Source: Halichondria panicea
Taxonomy: Eukaryota > Porifera > Demospongiae > Suberitida > Halichondriidae
Direction of reading: 5' to 3'
Length of the DNA: 64,000 nt
NCBI RefSeq assembly: GCF_963675165.1
Contig: NC_087388.1
Location: 4,531,047 to 4,595,046, forward strand
In this document: positions 63,301 through 64,000 of the stretch, piece after piece
How the letters are laid out: each line of letters starts with the position of its first letter
Position numbering within the stretch: the first letter of the stretch is position 1
Made by a program: the position numbers and the translations under genes
Notes under the pieces: model-generated
Seen by the model: the letters and a program-made list of their open reading frames with translations, nothing else
The model's database searches: none
Told to the model about the DNA's origin: nothing

Positions 63301-64000
63301 ACACTGAAAGGTACGATTTCATAGCTAGCTTAATTAATATACACTTAGTCTGTTCAGCGACTAACTTTATGTTCTATACATGCATGCATGGTTATCATTC
63401 ATGAATTTATTCTTTTCACTATTATTATTATACTTATAAGAGATTACAATTTCTGCAATTATAACCGCAGTTCTTGTCTACCTTGCAGGTCTGTTCTCAT
63501 TGTCGGATGTTCAGAGCATGGTGTGTGAGGTGAACAAGATGCAGGACTTTGACCATCCTCACGTCATGTCCCTGATTGGGGTGTGTCTCGATGCTGGCCC
63601 TGGCATTGCCATAGTGATGCCATATATGGCCAACGGGAGTGTTATTGGATATCTCAAGAGAGAAAGGAGCAGCCTTGAGTTGGATGATGACTGTGAAATT
63701 GATCAGGTGTGTATAGCTTAAAATCATGTCAGTATCTAGCCTTGTCTGCATGTATGGGTGTCTCAGCAGAGAGGTGAGTGCAATTAAGGGGCTGATTAGT
63801 GTGTGTGTAGTTATGAGGGAGGACAAAGGTGCACACTACACTCCCATCTTCTACCGTAGTCAAGATTATTTACCTCCAATTTACTCTTCAACGGTTAATT
63901 TAACCAGCCTAAGAAAAAGAGTATTCAATTTGAGGATTATGGAGATAGTCTCATTATATGAGGAAGCTCTTGACATTTTGTACAGATTTTGGAAGTGAGG
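57398..64000 (+). CDS. Receptor tyrosine kinase with plexin-type ectodomain, copy D (3' partial)
   Basis: Nineteen exons join in phase: 57398-58369, 58420-58608, 58677-58805, 58871-59104, 59163-59443, 59810-59915, 59959-60084, 60139-60237, 60758-60857, 60965-61153, 61346-61742, 61789-62050, 62198-62419, 62483-62635, 62682-62908, 62963-63012, 63069-63161, 63227-63310 and 63489-63706, encoding 1377 residues before the window ends. The layout equals copy B: signal peptide, Sema, PSI1 (CTSC...CGWC) near 435, IPT-like segment, PSI2 near 602, linker with DLRLTTRNL, PSI3 near 746, IPTs, transmembrane helix near 1175-1205, and the kinase N-lobe ([31 protein letters not shown]). The exon carrying HRDLAARN should follow beyond the window. 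The ATG is chosen from identity with B's start. The composite transposon ends 25 bases upstream, so its promoter may be altered. Confidence 0.92.

Noticed and set aside
1-64000. tRNA, rRNA or CRISPR features
   Set aside because: I looked for conserved tRNA arms, rRNA segments and regular spaced repeats by eye and recognised none; a covariance-model scan would be needed to be sure about tRNAs.

Overview
The window looks like nuclear DNA of an early-branching animal, most likely a demosponge of the Amphimedon type. This is inferred from AT-rich sequence, many short GT-AG introns (often 45-70 bases), receptor tyrosine kinases with plexin-like ectodomains, a TRAF gene, and dense small inverted-repeat transposons. 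I could not check the species.

Layout. 1-8600: pieces of three tandem sulfurtransferase (MPST/TST-type rhodanese) genes on the + strand, plus a TRAF (MATH domain) pseudogene fragment and small transposons. 8600-14547: pseudogene of a receptor tyrosine kinase on the - strand (copy A), which kept much of the ectodomain but lost most kinase exons. 15415-18191: a two-exon TRAF-like gene (-). 19647-31888: an apparently intact 24-exon receptor tyrosine kinase gene (-, copy B, about 1617 residues). 34199-48394: a third copy (-, copy C) whose ectodomain exons are wrecked by frameshifts and a nested transposon, while its transmembrane-kinase exons stay in phase. 48395-57372: transposon-rich DNA that includes a multi-exon gypsy-integrase-type (Ginger-like) transposase gene with Ulp1 protease and PHD finger. 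57398-64000: a fourth receptor copy (+, copy D), with 19 consecutive exons in phase, cut off by the window end inside the kinase domain.

The main biological result is the receptor family. The ectodomain follows the plexin plan (signal peptide, Sema, PSI1, IPT, PSI2, linker region, PSI3, several IPTs) rather than the single-PSI MET/RON plan. Instead of the plexin GAP domain, the cytoplasmic part is a tyrosine kinase with all canonical motifs. B and D are inverted duplicates that share about 0.7 kb of 5' flank; in D this flank has been split by two large insertions, the second ending 25 bases before the ATG.

The second result is a well-dated set of small transposons. One family has TAG(C/A)C-type ends and 9-base target duplications, ranging from 55-base near-hairpins to a 1088-base element. 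Another has CAG(T/G)GGCGTAG ends and 5-base duplications. Paralogous empty sites in the receptor and sulfurtransferase copies make the insertions unusually easy to verify.
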